Source: Geomesophilobacter sediminis
Lineage (GTDB): Bacteria > Desulfobacterota > Desulfuromonadia > Geobacterales > Geobacteraceae
Reading direction: 5' to 3'
NCBI RefSeq assembly: GCF_016458275.1
Contig: NZ_JAEMHM010000003.1
Coordinates: 124,001-188,000 of the forward strand
DNA: 64,000 bases
Each line of letters starts with the position of its first letter. Position 1 is the first letter of the stretch. Below, in pieces: positions 1 to 7,011 of this stretch. The position numbers and the translations under genes were made by a program. Under the pieces are notes generated by a model that ran no database searches, had not been told where the DNA came from, and saw nothing but the letters and a program-made list of their open reading frames with translations.

Positions 1-459
1 TCGCAGCATGACAACCAGTCCTGGCTGGGAGCGCTCACCGCGATCCTTGATACCTGCGCCCTGGTCATGGTGGTCCTGGAAGGGACCTGCGTTCGGCAGG
101 CCGAACTTACCTTCGCCATGGCCCGCCATGCCGTCGTCGACCTGTCTCTCGTATTCCAGAGGGCTCCGCGAACGGGGCGGAAGGATCGTCTTTCCGCCGA
201 AGAGTTCACCGCGATGACCGCTGCCCTGAAGGAGGCCGGGCTGAAGTTGAAGAACGGGGGCGAAACGGAGGAACACCTGCGGGAACTCCGCCAGTTGTAT
301 GAACCGTACCTCAAGGGGCTTTCCGTCTATTTCCGGGTGACGCTGCCGCCTTGGTACATTGCCGAGAAGGTTCCGGACAACTGGCAGGTGAGCGGCTGGG
401 ACAAAAGCCACCAGCACCGGCACCACGAACCGGCGCCCCAGGAGAATACGCACTTCTGA
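1..459 (+). CDS. Potassium/ion channel family protein, C-terminal part (5' end outside window)
   Basis: The reading frame is open from base 1 to a TGA at 457-459, so the gene starts upstream of the window and only 152 residues are visible. The first residues include SWLGALTAILDTCALVMV, which resembles the region after the pore of bacterial two-TM (Ion_trans_2) channel proteins. The remainder is a hydrophilic, probably cytoplasmic tail with charged helices and a His/Pro-rich end. The pore motif itself would lie outside the window, so the assignment rests on this short stretch and is tentative. An internal ATG at 67 exists, but the frame continues upstream with coding character. Confidence 0.55.
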   Translation, partial: SQHDNQSWLGALTAILDTCALVMVVLEGTCVRQAELTFAMARHAVVDLSLVFQRAPRTGRKDRLSAEEFTAMTAALKEAGLKLKNGGETEEHLRELRQLYEPYLKGLSVYFRVTLPPWYIAEKVPDNWQVSGWDKSHQHRHHEPAPQENTHF

Positions 460-490
460 GCTCAGGACACTTCATACCAGGCCACCGATA

Positions 491-560
491 CCCCTCTCTC
501 TCACTAAGAGATGGTCGGGGTGAGGCGCCTTCGGGCACCCTCTCCCGGGGGGAAGGGGAT
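491..560. repeat. Intergenic CCTCTCCC/GGTGAGG repeat (family D), copy 1
   Basis: This GC-rich stretch has GGTCGGGGTGAGG followed by CACCCTCTCCCGGGG. Related wording occurs at 42634-42676 and 44513-44556. It is a dispersed intergenic element with weak internal complementarity. No coding function is seen in 460-675. Confidence 0.4.
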
Positions 561-675
561 CCGGCGAAGATTGTCGCTCATCAGGTCGTAAAAAGACGCC
601 GATCTCCCTAATTTGCTGGATTGGTTGAATGGAACGGGTTAGTATGCGGCAAGAAAAGCAAGGCGGGAGTGGGCG

Positions 676-993
676 GTGGAGATCAGGGACGAAGATATCA
701 AGGTGGAATTTTTCCGGGCCTCGGGGCCGGGGGGGCAGCACCGCAACACGACCGATTCCGCGGTGCGGATCCGGCATCTGCCGACCGGGATCGTTGCGCA
801 GGCAACCGAAAGCCGGTCTCAGCTGCAAAACCGGGAACGGGCCATGGAGCGGCTTGGCGAACTGCTCCGGCGTCGGGAAGTGAAAGCAAAGAAAAGGATT
901 GCCACCAAGGTGCCCAAGCGCGTGAAGGAAAAGCGGCTGGCGGACAAAAAGGTGGTTTCGGAACGAAAAAAAATGCGCGGCAGGCTGGATTGA
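676..993 (+). CDS. Peptide chain release factor-like protein (GGQ domain)
   Basis: A 105-residue protein with the RF-1 domain signature: [20 protein letters not shown] carries the GGQ tripeptide that triggers peptidyl-tRNA hydrolysis in release factors. The C-terminus is a Lys/Arg-rich tail ([18 protein letters not shown]), as in ArfB/YaeJ-type ribosome rescue proteins, where the tail enters the empty mRNA channel. It lacks codon-recognition domains, so it is a stand-alone hydrolase domain rather than RF1 or RF2. The start is a GTG at 676 with a GGGAG stretch just upstream. It is somewhat shorter than ArfB (about 140 aa). Role in rescue of stalled ribosomes is inferred from the family. Confidence 0.8.
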   Translation: MEIRDEDIKVEFFRASGPGGQHRNTTDSAVRIRHLPTGIVAQATESRSQLQNRERAMERLGELLRRREVKAKKRIATKVPKRVKEKRLADKKVVSERKKMRGRLD

Positions 994-1007
994 TCCGCTC
1001 TTAGGGA

Positions 1008-1916
1008 TCAGGCGCGGGCTGCCGGGCCGTAAAGTTCCCGCATGACCTCGGCGAAGGCCCTTGCCGCCGGGGAAAGATCGCGACCCTTCCGCTGCACGAG
1101 ATAAAACTGCCGGTTTATCGTGATACCTTGAACCGGAACCCGCACCAGCGCCCCCTGCGAAAGCTCCCGTTCCACCGACACCGCCGAAAGAAAAGAGACC
1201 CCGACCCCTTCCATCACCGCACGTTTCACGGCGTTGTTGCTCCCCAGCCTTGCCGCGATCCGTATGGCTTCTGCATCGACGCCCGCCTCGCGCAACGCCT
1301 CGAAAGCCGCCTGTGCCGTTCCGGACCCAGCCTCGCGAACCACGAACCTTTCCTGGAGCAGGTCGCTCATGACGATGGTGCCGGCCCCGGCCCAGCGGTG
1401 CCCGGCAGCCGCAACCAGGATGATTTCGTCCTTGTCGAGCGGGGTGAACTCCAAAGCATCTTCCGCGAAGTACCCTCCCACGACGCCGAACTCTACCTGT
1501 TCGGATAAAAGACGTTCGAGTACCTCTTTGCTGTCCCCCTGCAAGATGGTGATGCTGAGGCCAGGATAGCGGCGGATCAGAAGCGGCAGCGCGGCCGGAA
1601 TCATGTATTCGCCGGGTATGCTGCTTCCGGCTATTTTCAGAAACGCTTCCTCCACACCCTTGAATCTTTCCATTGCCGTCGGGATCTCATGGGCGTAATC
1701 GCACAGGCGCCGGGCCCGTTCCATGAGGATCTTTCCTCCCTCGGTCAGGAGGGCACCCTTGCCGGTCCGATCGAAGAGCTTCAGGCCGAATTCCTCTTCC
1801 AGGGCCAGGATGTGCTGGCTTACCGTCGACTGGGTGATGAAGGTTGCTTCGGCACCTTTGGAAAAGCTGCCGCTATCGGCAACGGCGAGAAACACTTCAA
1901 GTTGTTTAAGATTCAC
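1008..1916 (-). CDS. LysR-family transcriptional regulator
   Basis: A 302-residue LysR-type regulator. The N-terminal winged helix is clear (MNLKQLEVFLAVADSGSFSK, then TQSTVSQHI and LKLFDRTGKGALLTEGG), followed by the periplasmic-binding-like effector domain from about residue 90. The start is GTG at 1916 with AGGAG 6 bases upstream. The gene is divergent from an exported transglutaminase-like protein across a 148-bp region, the usual arrangement for a LysR regulator and its target. Similar Geobacter proteins have been linked to selenium metabolism, but nothing nearby supports that here. The effector is unknown. Confidence 0.88.
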   Translation of the reverse strand: MNLKQLEVFLAVADSGSFSKGAEATFITQSTVSQHILALEEEFGLKLFDRTGKGALLTEGGKILMERARRLCDYAHEIPTAMERFKGVEEAFLKIAGSSIPGEYMIPAALPLLIRRYPGLSITILQGDSKEVLERLLSEQVEFGVVGGYFAEDALEFTPLDKDEIILVAAAGHRWAGAGTIVMSDLLQERFVVREAGSGTAQAAFEALREAGVDAEAIRIAARLGSNNAVKRAVMEGVGVSFLSAVSVERELSQGALVRVPVQGITINRQFYLVQRKGRDLSPAARAFAEVMRELYGPAARA

Positions 1917-1972
1917 CGGCAGCTCCTATTGGTAAAAGCGATCAATGTGGAAACAATATGGAATTTATCAAT

Positions 1973-2000
1973 TTGACTGATGCCTGTCAATAAGCTTAAT
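1973..2000 (+). promoter_or_regulatory. Candidate promoter and LysR-type operator in divergent region
   Basis: TTGACT at 1973-1978 and CTTAAT at 1995-2000 are separated by 16 bases and face the transglutaminase-like gene. Overlapping it is the inverted repeat TTGAC-N8-GTCAA (1973-1990). The 11-mer CCTATTGGTAA occurs twice in the divergent region, at 1925-1935 and 2022-2032. These are plausible regulator contacts, not proven ones. Confidence 0.4.
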
Positions 2001-2064
2001 TAGAATGCTGCGCATTTGTTACCTATTGGTAATGGCGATAGGAATTTACTTACAAGGAGTCGTA

Positions 2065-3075
2065 ATGAAGAAGTTGTTGTTGGCGGTCGTGGCTTTCTCC
2101 CTGGCCTGCGTCCCTGCCGCCTGGGCCCAGAGCCGCAGCGGCAAGGTTACGGTAGAGGTCGATCTTTCCCAACAGGACGCGGGGAAGGACGTGAAACTGT
2201 GGATTCCGTACCCGGTGTCGGACCGCTATCAGACGGTGTCCGATATCAGGGTCGAGGGTAATTTCGCCGGTTCCGGTGTCTACACCGACAAGATCAACGG
2301 CACCCCCATTCTCTACGCTAACTGGGGGAAGGATACGAATTCGCGGAAACTGACCTTCAGCTTTGCCGTCGAACGGGAAGAAATCTCCATGCGTAACCTC
2401 CCGACCACCGAGCCGGGCTGGAACTACGCCGAGTACGCCGATTATCTCACCCCGACCTCGATGGGACCCATCGACGGAGAGGTGAAGGCTCTTGCCACCA
2501 AGATCACCAAGGGGAAGAAAACGGTCTTGGAAAAGGCGAAGGCGATCTACGACTGGACCTGCGAGAACACCTACCGCGATCCGGACACCCGTGGCTGCGG
2601 CAAGGGTGACGTCTGCGAACTGCTGAAAAAACCGGGCGGCAAATGCACCGATATCTCCTCCATCTACATCGCCTTGGCCCGCGCCGTTGGCGTTCCGGCC
2701 CGTGAGGTTTTCGGCTTGAGGCTTGGGAAAAAGGCGGAAGAGGATATCACTACCTGGCAGCACTGCTGGGTGGAATTCCTGCTCCCCGGCTACGGCTGGG
2801 TGCCGGTCGACCCGGCTGACGTTCGCAAGGCCATGCTGGTGGAAAAGCTCGAACTGAAAGACGCGAAAACCAAGCAGTACCGGGACTACTTCTTCGGCGG
2901 CATTGATGCCTACCGTTTCAAAATCGCCTCCGGTCGCGACATCGTGCTTAACCCGCCCCAGGCCGACATGAAGCTGAACACCTTTGGCTACCCCTATGCC
3001 GAGGTCGGAGGCAAGGTCGTCGACTGGCTCGATCCGAAGAACTTCCGCTACCGGATCACCTATAAGGAAAAATAA
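2065..3075 (+). CDS. Exported transglutaminase-like domain protein
   Basis: A 337-residue protein starting at ATG 2065, preceded by AAGGAG five bases away. A longer frame from 2005 has no comparable ribosome site. Residues 1-22 are a signal peptide ending AAWA, so the product is exported. The transglutaminase-like fold is supported by the Cys-His-Asp triad: Cys194 in GGKCTDISSIYIALARAVG, His233 in QHCWVEF and Asp249 in WVPVDPADV. The region before it is a beta-rich domain of the kind found ahead of bacterial transglutaminase-like cores. Members often act as cysteine peptidases or amidases in the envelope. The substrate is unknown. A terminator follows directly, so the gene is probably monocistronic. 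Confidence 0.8.
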   Translation: MKKLLLAVVAFSLACVPAAWAQSRSGKVTVEVDLSQQDAGKDVKLWIPYPVSDRYQTVSDIRVEGNFAGSGVYTDKINGTPILYANWGKDTNSRKLTFSFAVEREEISMRNLPTTEPGWNYAEYADYLTPTSMGPIDGEVKALATKITKGKKTVLEKAKAIYDWTCENTYRDPDTRGCGKGDVCELLKKPGGKCTDISSIYIALARAVGVPAREVFGLRLGKKAEEDITTWQHCWVEFLLPGYGWVPVDPADVRKAMLVEKLELKDAKTKQYRDYFFGGIDAYRFKIASGRDIVLNPPQADMKLNTFGYPYAEVGGKVVDWLDPKNFRYRITYKEK

Positions 3076-3110
3076 GTAGGGAGGGGAACCCCCCTCTCTT
3101 TGGTATGAAG

Positions 3111-3140
3111 GCCGCACTTGGCAACAGGTGCGGCTTTTTT
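3111..3140 (+). terminator. Rho-independent terminator
   Basis: GCCGCAC (3111-3117) pairs with GTGCGGC (3128-3134) and is followed by six T residues. It closes the transglutaminase-like gene. Confidence 0.85.
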
Positions 3141-3289
3141 CGTTTCAAGAGTTCATCTGACTCAGGGTGCATTAAGCATTGCTGGCAGAGGGGAACTCCG
3201 GATGGAAATTTCCTAAGGAAATCCTTGTCTCAGCGTTTCGATTGATGTATGTTGCCCACTGCTATATCCAAATTTTCAGGAGGCTAAAA

Positions 3290-4198
3290 GTGTTGAAGAT
3301 TCGCCAGCTTGCCGCTGTCGCCACCTTGGTTGCCGTCATGTCCACGTCCTGTGCCTGGGGCGAAGAGGGACGTTGCAGTGACGATGGATTGAAACAGAAA
3401 GACGATACGATTAAGACCCTCACTGACGAGAACGCACGGTTGAAGGAAAAGTTGACGTTGTTGGTGGGGTGCAGTGTCACCTCGTCGGCGCTGGCCGGCA
3501 AAAACTACAAGAAACTGAAGGACATCGCTGCCGACATCAAAACCCAGCGCCAAGGGCTGGTCGATTTCGAGGTCTACGTTAAATGGATGTCGGCCAACAT
3601 GGCCGGCTATTCCAAATACTTCGCCGCCGGGTCGGTGGCCGCCGGTTTCGCCAAGGTCCTCCCGATCCCCTACGCCGGGCAGGCTTCGGTGCTGACCAAG
3701 TTCATCTCCAACGCGGCGGTCTCCCTGAGCGCGGCCTCCGTCTCGACGAACAAATACCTGGTTACTTCGCAGCAGTTCATCAAGCGGGTCGATGCCCTCG
3801 ACGCCTCCAAGGGATTGAACCCTGCCGAAGTCTCCGAACTCGTCACCTTTGCCGATCACGAGCTTTTGAACGGCATGATCGACGTTCAGGAGAAACTTAA
3901 CAGCACCGCAGAGCTGGCCGCATCCTCCTTGGCTTTTCTGGAGAGTGTCCATCATTACATGGGGACCTCTGAAGAATACTGGAGCAAGACCAAGTCCCTC
4001 CTGAAGAGCGACGACAAGAAAGAGAAGGGATTTCTCGCCGATAGCATTGCCGCGCTGAAGAACAAGGCTGCTACCTTCAATACCAAGTTCAGAACCTTCG
4101 ACGACACCGTGAAGAAGGACACCCCGCTCATCAAGTCGATGCTTGCCTACGATGAGCTGATCCGCGAGATCGATCCGAAGATCGTGGCCAAGAAGTAA
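3290..4198 (+). CDS. Exported mostly helical protein of unknown function
   Basis: The likely start is GTG 3290, with AGGAGG at 3278-3283 seven bases upstream. An upstream ATG at 3179 lacks such a site. The 302-residue product has an N-terminal hydrophobic signal (RQLAAVATLVAVMSTSCAWG). The cleavage site could be after AWG, or the cysteine could be a non-canonical lipobox. Next comes a predicted coiled coil (about residues 30-55), then long helices. Around residues 110-160 is a hydrophobic, Ala/Gly/Ser-rich stretch containing AAGSVAAGFAKVLPIPYAGQ. The rest is helical and charged. I do not recognise a family. Long helices with one central apolar hairpin recall helical pore-forming proteins, but that is only a shape argument. 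A DUF815 ATPase gene follows 50 bases later. Confidence 0.65.
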   Translation: MLKIRQLAAVATLVAVMSTSCAWGEEGRCSDDGLKQKDDTIKTLTDENARLKEKLTLLVGCSVTSSALAGKNYKKLKDIAADIKTQRQGLVDFEVYVKWMSANMAGYSKYFAAGSVAAGFAKVLPIPYAGQASVLTKFISNAAVSLSAASVSTNKYLVTSQQFIKRVDALDASKGLNPAEVSELVTFADHELLNGMIDVQEKLNSTAELAASSLAFLESVHHYMGTSEEYWSKTKSLLKSDDKKEKGFLADSIAALKNKAATFNTKFRTFDDTVKKDTPLIKSMLAYDELIREIDPKIVAKK

Positions 4199-4248
4199 CG
4201 GCGGCGAAAGCAAGGGCTGAGTCAGTAAAGATACGGAAGGAGGCAGAT

Positions 4249-5130
4249 GTGGAACTGGATGCAGACGTGATAGCGCAGCTCAAAAGAGTGCTTGAGGCGG
4301 CGGAGTACCTGTTGCCCAAGCCTCCCGCCCGGATCGACTGGACGACCTGCTACGCTGCAAACTGGAAACGCCACGCTTTTTCCGGCGGTCTGGAGGCGAT
4401 TGAAAACATCGAAGGGATTCTGATCGAGGACCTGCTGGGGATCGAAAAGCAAAAGAAGATCGTCGAGGAGAACACCTGCCAGTTCCTGCAAGGATTGCCG
4501 GCCAACAACATCCTCCTCTGGGGGACCCGCGGGACGGGTAAATCGTCGCTGGTGCGCGCCCTGTTGCGCCGCTATGCCGGGGACGGACTCCGGGTGATCC
4601 AGGTGGACAAGGACGACCTGATCCACCTTCCCGACATCGTCGACAGCCTCAAAGGTCAGCCGTACCGGTTCATTATCTTTTCGGACGACGTCTCCTTCGA
4701 GATCGGCGAGTCGAGCTACAAGATGCTGAAAAGCGCGCTGGACGGCGCCGTTTACGCGCCTCCCGAGAATGTCCTCATCTACGTCACCTCGAACCGGCGC
4801 CACCTCATCCCGGAGTACGAAAGCGACAACCGCGGTGCGATGATGGTGGAAGGTGAAATCCATCACGGCGAAGCGGTCGAGGAGAAAATCTCCCTTTCGG
4901 GCCGTTTCGGGATCTGGGTCGCCTTCCATCCCTTTACCCAGGATCAGTACCTGGAAGTGGTGCGCCAGTGGGTGGAGCGGTTGAGCGCAAAATGCGGCAA
5001 GAAGCTCGTTTGGGACCAGGAGGTCCGGGACGCCGCCGTCCTCTGGTCGCAGAAAAAAGGCGATCGCTCGGGGAGGATCGCCTATCAGTTCTCTACGGAC
5101 TATGTGGGGCAATCGTTACTGAAACGCTAG
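4249..5130 (+). CDS. DUF815-family AAA+ ATPase
   Basis: A 293-residue cytoplasmic ATPase. The Walker A motif GTRGTGKSS begins at residue 92 (Lys98), and a Walker B-like FIIFSDDVSFE has Asp146-Asp147. The overall pattern, with LLGIEKQKKIVEENTCQFL ahead of the P-loop and TSNRRHLIPE after Walker B, matches the widespread DUF815 family, which has no assigned function. The start is GTG 4249 with AAGGAGG five bases upstream. An overlapping ATG at 4247 is out of frame. It follows the unknown exported protein by 50 bases with no terminator between, so the two may be co-transcribed. Confidence 0.85.
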   Translation: MELDADVIAQLKRVLEAAEYLLPKPPARIDWTTCYAANWKRHAFSGGLEAIENIEGILIEDLLGIEKQKKIVEENTCQFLQGLPANNILLWGTRGTGKSSLVRALLRRYAGDGLRVIQVDKDDLIHLPDIVDSLKGQPYRFIIFSDDVSFEIGESSYKMLKSALDGAVYAPPENVLIYVTSNRRHLIPEYESDNRGAMMVEGEIHHGEAVEEKISLSGRFGIWVAFHPFTQDQYLEVVRQWVERLSAKCGKKLVWDQEVRDAAVLWSQKKGDRSGRIAYQFSTDYVGQSLLKR

Positions 5131-5181
5131 GTCGTTGACCTGCCGAAACGGCGGATTTTTACCCTCGGTGGCTATCTCTGT

Positions 5182-5241
5182 GTGGGAGCGCCATTCCTGG
5201 CGCGAATGAACCGGGTCGTTCGCCAGGAATGGCGCTCCCAC
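5182..5241. repeat. REP-like inverted repeat, family A, copy 1
   Basis: GTGGGAGCGCCATTCCTGG plus CG (5182-5202) is followed 18 bases later by its perfect 21-base reverse complement (5221-5241). It lies between two convergent genes and could act as a bidirectional transcription stop. The same element recurs at 9150, 15296 and 31007. Confidence 0.85.
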
Positions 5242-5258
5242 CGGGTTAAGAACATCCT

Positions 5259-6635
5259 CTAGCCTACTTCCTGGTATTCCCGTTCCCTGAATTCCACCCC
5301 CAACTCCTCAGCCAGCGCACGGACCTTCCCGATATCCACTCCCGGCACGGTGACCATGCTTGCCACGACTTGCGGGATGTGGCGCGTCGCCTCCCTCAAA
5401 AACTCACAGACCCCCTGAAATCCTGCCGCGCCGAAAGGCGTGTTGCACAGCCGGTCATAGGTCTGGGCATCGGCCGCATTCAGACTGACCGAAATGCAGT
5501 CCACCAGCCCGGCGAGCTCGGGAAGGACGTTTCGCCCGTGCACCAGGTTCGCCTGGCCGTCGGTGTTGATCCGGACTTTGTGGCCGCGCCGCTTCATCTC
5601 TGCCGCGACTTCCTTCACCAAATCAAGACGGATGAGCGGCTCGCCGTATCCGCAAAAAACCACCTCGCTGAAATCGTTCTTGGCGTCGATGGCGGCAATC
5701 ACCTCGGCGGCGGTCGGCTCGTGGGAGAGCTTCAGCTCGTGCCCCTTTACGATCAGGTCCTCGAACTTAGGGCAGAAGGTACAGCGGTTGGAGCAGCGGT
5801 TGGTGATGTTGAGATAGAGGGAGTTGCGGATCATGTAGGCGATGGTGTCCGCCTCCTTCCGGGTCTCGATGCCGAAGAGGTTGCGCGTGTTCATCGAGGT
5901 GATCCGCCCGACGTCTTCCGGACTGAGTCCCTTGACCTCGGCCACCCGTTCCGCAGCGTAGCGCACGAAGGACGGCTCGTTTCGTTTGCCGCGGTGCGGC
6001 ACCGGAGTGAGGTAGGGGCAGTCGGTCTCAACCAAAAGGTGCTCGATCTTGACCCCGCGCACGACCTCGCGCAGCGCCTCGTTGGAGGGATAGGTGACGG
6101 TCCCGGGGATCGAAATGTAAAAGCCGAGCTCGATGCATTCCTGCGCCATGGCGAGATCGCCGGAAAAGCAGTGGAAGACCCCACCGAACTCGCCGGCCTT
6201 CTCCTCGCGGACGATCGCCATCACCCGGTCGTGAGCGTCGCGGTCGTGAATGATGATCGGCAGCGACAGCTCGCGGGACATCCGGATGAACCGGCGAAAG
6301 AGCTCTTCCTGGGCGGGGCGGGAGGAGCGGTCGCGGTAGAAATCGAGGCCGATCTCGCCGATGGCGACGACTTTGGGATTGTTGAGGGCGAGTTCCCGGA
6401 TCTCCTGGTACATCTCCTCGGTGACCAGGTCCGCCTCATGAGGATGGATGCCGACCGCGCAGTAGATGTGGTCGAAGGCGGCGGCGACCTTGCACGCCTC
6501 GCGGCTCGATTCGAGGTCGGCCCCTACGACGACGATGTTGGTGAGGCCGGCTTCTTGGGCGCGCTCCAGCATCTCGGGGAAGTCGGCCGCGTAATCCTCG
6601 CCATATATGTGGGCATGGCTGTCAATCAACTCCAT
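5259..6635 (-). CDS. TatD-family hydrolase fused to TatD-associated radical SAM domain
   Basis: A 458-residue two-domain protein. Residues 1-258 are a complete TatD metal-dependent hydrolase with the usual ligands: His7 and His9 in DSHAHIY, Glu93 in GEIGLDF, His130 in IIHDRD, His155 in HCFSGD and Asp205 in ETDCPYL. TatD proteins are metal-dependent nucleases or D-aminoacyl-tRNA-type hydrolases. Residues 265-458 carry a radical SAM core with Cys281-x3-Cys285-x2-Cys288 (CSNRCTFC) and downstream GYGEPL. Stand-alone versions of this second domain are known as TatD-associated radical SAM proteins; here the two are one polypeptide with no frameshift. ATG 6635 has AAGGAG six bases upstream. The joint reaction is unknown. 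Confidence 0.88.
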   Translation of the reverse strand: MELIDSHAHIYGEDYAADFPEMLERAQEAGLTNIVVVGADLESSREACKVAAAFDHIYCAVGIHPHEADLVTEEMYQEIRELALNNPKVVAIGEIGLDFYRDRSSRPAQEELFRRFIRMSRELSLPIIIHDRDAHDRVMAIVREEKAGEFGGVFHCFSGDLAMAQECIELGFYISIPGTVTYPSNEALREVVRGVKIEHLLVETDCPYLTPVPHRGKRNEPSFVRYAAERVAEVKGLSPEDVGRITSMNTRNLFGIETRKEADTIAYMIRNSLYLNITNRCSNRCTFCPKFEDLIVKGHELKLSHEPTAAEVIAAIDAKNDFSEVVFCGYGEPLIRLDLVKEVAAEMKRRGHKVRINTDGQANLVHGRNVLPELAGLVDCISVSLNAADAQTYDRLCNTPFGAAGFQGVCEFLREATRHIPQVVASMVTVPGVDIGKVRALAEELGVEFREREYQEVG

Positions 6636-6696
6636 GGGGAACTCCTTTAGCTATTCAAATGGTCGCCATCCTCACCCGGTCGTCGCAAACTTGAGT

Positions 6697-6714
6697 GGCG
6701 CAGCATGCTGCGCC
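6697..6714. repeat. Palindromic repeat, family C, copy 1
   Basis: GGCGCAGCATGCTGCGCC is a perfect 18-base palindrome. Close copies lie at 6952-6971, 15210-15229 and 57929-57948. Confidence 0.75.
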
Positions 6715-6945
6715 CGTTCCGGCTTTACGCGACCACGAGGGCGGAGGGGCAACAGCCCATATTAGAGCAGTGTCAGGCACGAATCCAGAAAAATATGAGG
6801 AACCAGATCCTCGGCTTGCCTCGGTACTTTCCCTGTGGGAGCCCCCTTTCCAGTCCATGACCGTAGGTCGCGTTGAGGCGTTCAGGGACGTTGCATTCCA
6901 CGGTGAAGCCGTTCAACGCAAACCTACCCAATCACGATGGCAATG

Positions 6946-6971
6946 AAAAAAGGGCGCAGCATGCTGCGCCC
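6946..6971 (-). terminator. Rho-independent terminator of the bio operon (family C palindrome)
   Basis: On the minus strand GGGCGCAGC pairs with GCTGCGCCC around a central AT, followed by TTTTTT. It lies 41 bases past the bioA stop codon. This copy of the dispersed palindrome therefore doubles as an intrinsic terminator. Confidence 0.75.
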
Positions 6972-7011
6972 CTAGGGGTCCCGATCCAATGTTCCCGCCA
7001 TTGTTTACCGG

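Larger units (their letters stand above)
6636..7011. other. Gene-free region holding repeats and the bioA terminator
   Basis: No coding frame with a credible start was seen. The region holds two GGGCGCAGC/GCTGCGCCC palindromes (6697-6714 and 6952-6971), half of a GTGGGAGC-type element near 6837-6850, and the oligo-A that becomes the T-tract of the bioA terminator. Confidence 0.6.

Noticed and set aside
6636-7011. tRNA or small RNA gene in the bioA downstream gap
   Set aside because: No cloverleaf with TTCGA-type arm and acceptor stem could be found; the structure is explained by dispersed palindromes.
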